This document shows, in pieces, positions 63,292 to 64,000 of a DNA stretch of 64,000 nucleotides (positions within the stretch are counted from its first letter, which is position 1; the number at the start of each line of letters is the position of its first letter). The notes under the pieces were generated by a model. It saw only the letters and a program-made list of their open reading frames with translations. It was not told the DNA's origin and did no database searches. Position numbers and translations under genes: made by a program. The DNA is taken from IMG/VR virus record IMGVR_UViG_3300031974_002528, positions 1 through 64,000 of that record, one strand, 5' to 3'. Origin of the DNA: a virus.

Positions 63292-64000
63292 ATGGCCGAA
63301 CTCACTCTAAGAAACGTAAAAGGATCTGCACTAACCTTCACAGAGTTAGACTCCAACTTTCAGGCATTAAATTCAGATGTTACAAACAATTATGTAACTC
63401 TCGGCACTAGTCAAACGATTAGCGGTGCTAAGACGTTCTCTAATACTTTGACTGCATCCAACGGTGCTGTCTTAAATGGTCTGACCTATCCTACTGTTGA
63501 TGGTGCTATCAATCAGTTTATAACCACAAACGGTTCAGGCACACTTTCTTTTGCAACTGTAGAATCATATGATTCCGCGAAAGTTCTAGGTCAGATTGAT
63601 TCTGCTGCTGTTACACTAACTGGTACGCAATCTGTTTCTGGTGCTAAAACTTTTACTAATACTTTAACAGCATCTGGTGGTGCGGTATTAAACGGATTGA
63701 CTTATCCTGTTTCTGATGGCGCAATTAATCAGTTTATAACTACGAATGGATCTGGTGTACTTTCCTTTGCTACTGTTGAGTCGTACGATTCGGCAAAGGT
63801 TCAAGGTCAAATTGATTCAAATGCCCCATTGTTCCTTAGCAGCGGTGCTACCGATAACTACACTACTGGTACGCTGACGTTCGATAACGGAACTACACTT
63901 ACTGCTGCTGCTGGTGCAACTGTTAACTTCAGTAACACAACAGGAACAGCACCTTTTACTGTTGCATCAACAACTAAAGTAACAAACCTCAACGCAGATC
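63292..64000 (+). CDS. Tail fibre protein, 3' end outside window
   Basis: Open from ATG 63292 (GAGGAAATAATGGT upstream) to the window end, at least 236 codons. The start ELTLRNVKGSALTFTELDSNFQAL is the fibre-type N-terminus, with the T..ELD.NF pattern of phage fibres. Two tandem 72-codon repeats follow (63394-63609 and 63610-63825), each with SGAKTF(S/T)NTLTAS, GAINQFITTNGSG and LSFATVESYDSAKV. Trimeric beta-rich shaft expected; the receptor-binding end lies beyond the window. Confidence 0.78.
   Translation, partial: MAELTLRNVKGSALTFTELDSNFQALNSDVTNNYVTLGTSQTISGAKTFSNTLTASNGAVLNGLTYPTVDGAINQFITTNGSGTLSFATVESYDSAKVLGQIDSAAVTLTGTQSVSGAKTFTNTLTASGGAVLNGLTYPVSDGAINQFITTNGSGVLSFATVESYDSAKVQGQIDSNAPLFLSSGATDNYTTGTLTFDNGTTLTAAAGATVNFSNTTGTAPFTVASTTKVTNLNAD
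63394..63825 (+). repeat. Tandem 216-base coding repeat in tail fibre
   Basis: Two copies of 216 bases (63394-63609, 63610-63825), in frame and of equal length, differing at about a dozen amino-acid positions. The array may continue in degenerate form afterwards. Confidence 0.75.

Noticed and set aside
1-64000. tRNA genes, integrase, insertion sequences and attachment sites
   Set aside because: I looked for tRNA T-loop motifs in the gaps, transposase or recombinase motifs in the ORFs, and long flanking repeats, and found none. The non-coding gaps are nearly all under 120 bases.

Overview
The window is a continuous stretch of a T4-like myovirus genome (class Caudoviricetes, contractile tail) of the marine cyanophage/pelagiphage type. 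The evidence is a set of recognisable T4 homologues (gp32, gp33, gp26, gp29, gp4, gp48, gp53, gp5, gp25, gp6, gp8), exact T4-type late promoters (TATAAATA), class Ia ribonucleotide reductase, PhoH, and small conserved proteins typical of marine T4-like phages. No photosynthesis gene, integrase, tRNA, insertion sequence or CRISPR array is visible. The host cannot be named from this window. Genes are tightly packed, often with ATGA or TAATG stop/start overlaps, and all lie on the + strand except two (24663-24926 and the gp4 homologue 29219-29722).

Layout. (1) 1-3787: small accessory and structural genes, including an overlapping inner/outer spanin pair and a 53-residue protein with a T4 capsid-targeting-like N-terminus. 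(2) 3789-9018: a sigma70-type promoter followed by nrdA, a 2OG-Fe(II) oxygenase, nrdB, a cupin/2OG-like protein, a zinc ribbon, a GIY-YIG-like protein, a DUF6433 protein and a small coiled-coil gene, closed by a TTCG-loop hairpin. (3) 9077-20468: a second sigma70-type promoter, an FmdB-like protein, phoH and a T4-type lysozyme. These run into a translationally coupled block of 13 genes for glycan synthesis and decoration: a NodU-like carbamoyltransferase, four GT25-like transferases, three DxD glycosyltransferases (two of them a tandem duplication), a sugar epimerase, a sulfotransferase, a methyltransferase, a phosphoribosyltransferase-HAD fusion and a GT42-like protein. (4) 20498-24670: early/regulatory genes including a SleB-type wall hydrolase, late-transcription coactivator gp33, another 2OG oxygenase and gp32, which has both a sigma70 and a late promoter and is followed by a strong terminator. 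(5) 24663-45162: the tail and baseplate assembly module, from gp54-like, gp26 and the tape measure to gp48, gp53, hub proteins, gp25, gp6 and gp8. (6) 45175-64000: very large tail/baseplate and adhesin genes, including two paralogous proteins with aromatic-Gly-Arg repeats, a 1229-residue protein with dozens of GVAER repeats, and a tail fibre cut off by the window end.

Most notable observations. The gp26 homologue ends on a canonical slippery heptamer (T TTT TTC, directly before UGA), and the -1 frame continues for 64 codons up to the tape-measure promoter. This predicts a G/GT-style programmed frameshift. A glycosyltransferase and a 2OG-oxygenase-like gene sit inside the repeat-adhesin locus. 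Together with the GT25-rich island and several further oxygenases they suggest a phage-encoded system that hydroxylates and glycosylates virion fibres. This is an inference. A palindromic late promoter drives two divergent genes with almost no leader, and a CTAAATA variant recurs at late-promoter distance upstream of several genes.

Regulation appears two-tiered. Early/middle units have TTGaca-16/17-TAtaaT promoters, and structural units have TATAAATA boxes usually 27-43 bases before the start codon, consistent with gp33 being encoded here. The sigma factor gp55 is not in this window.
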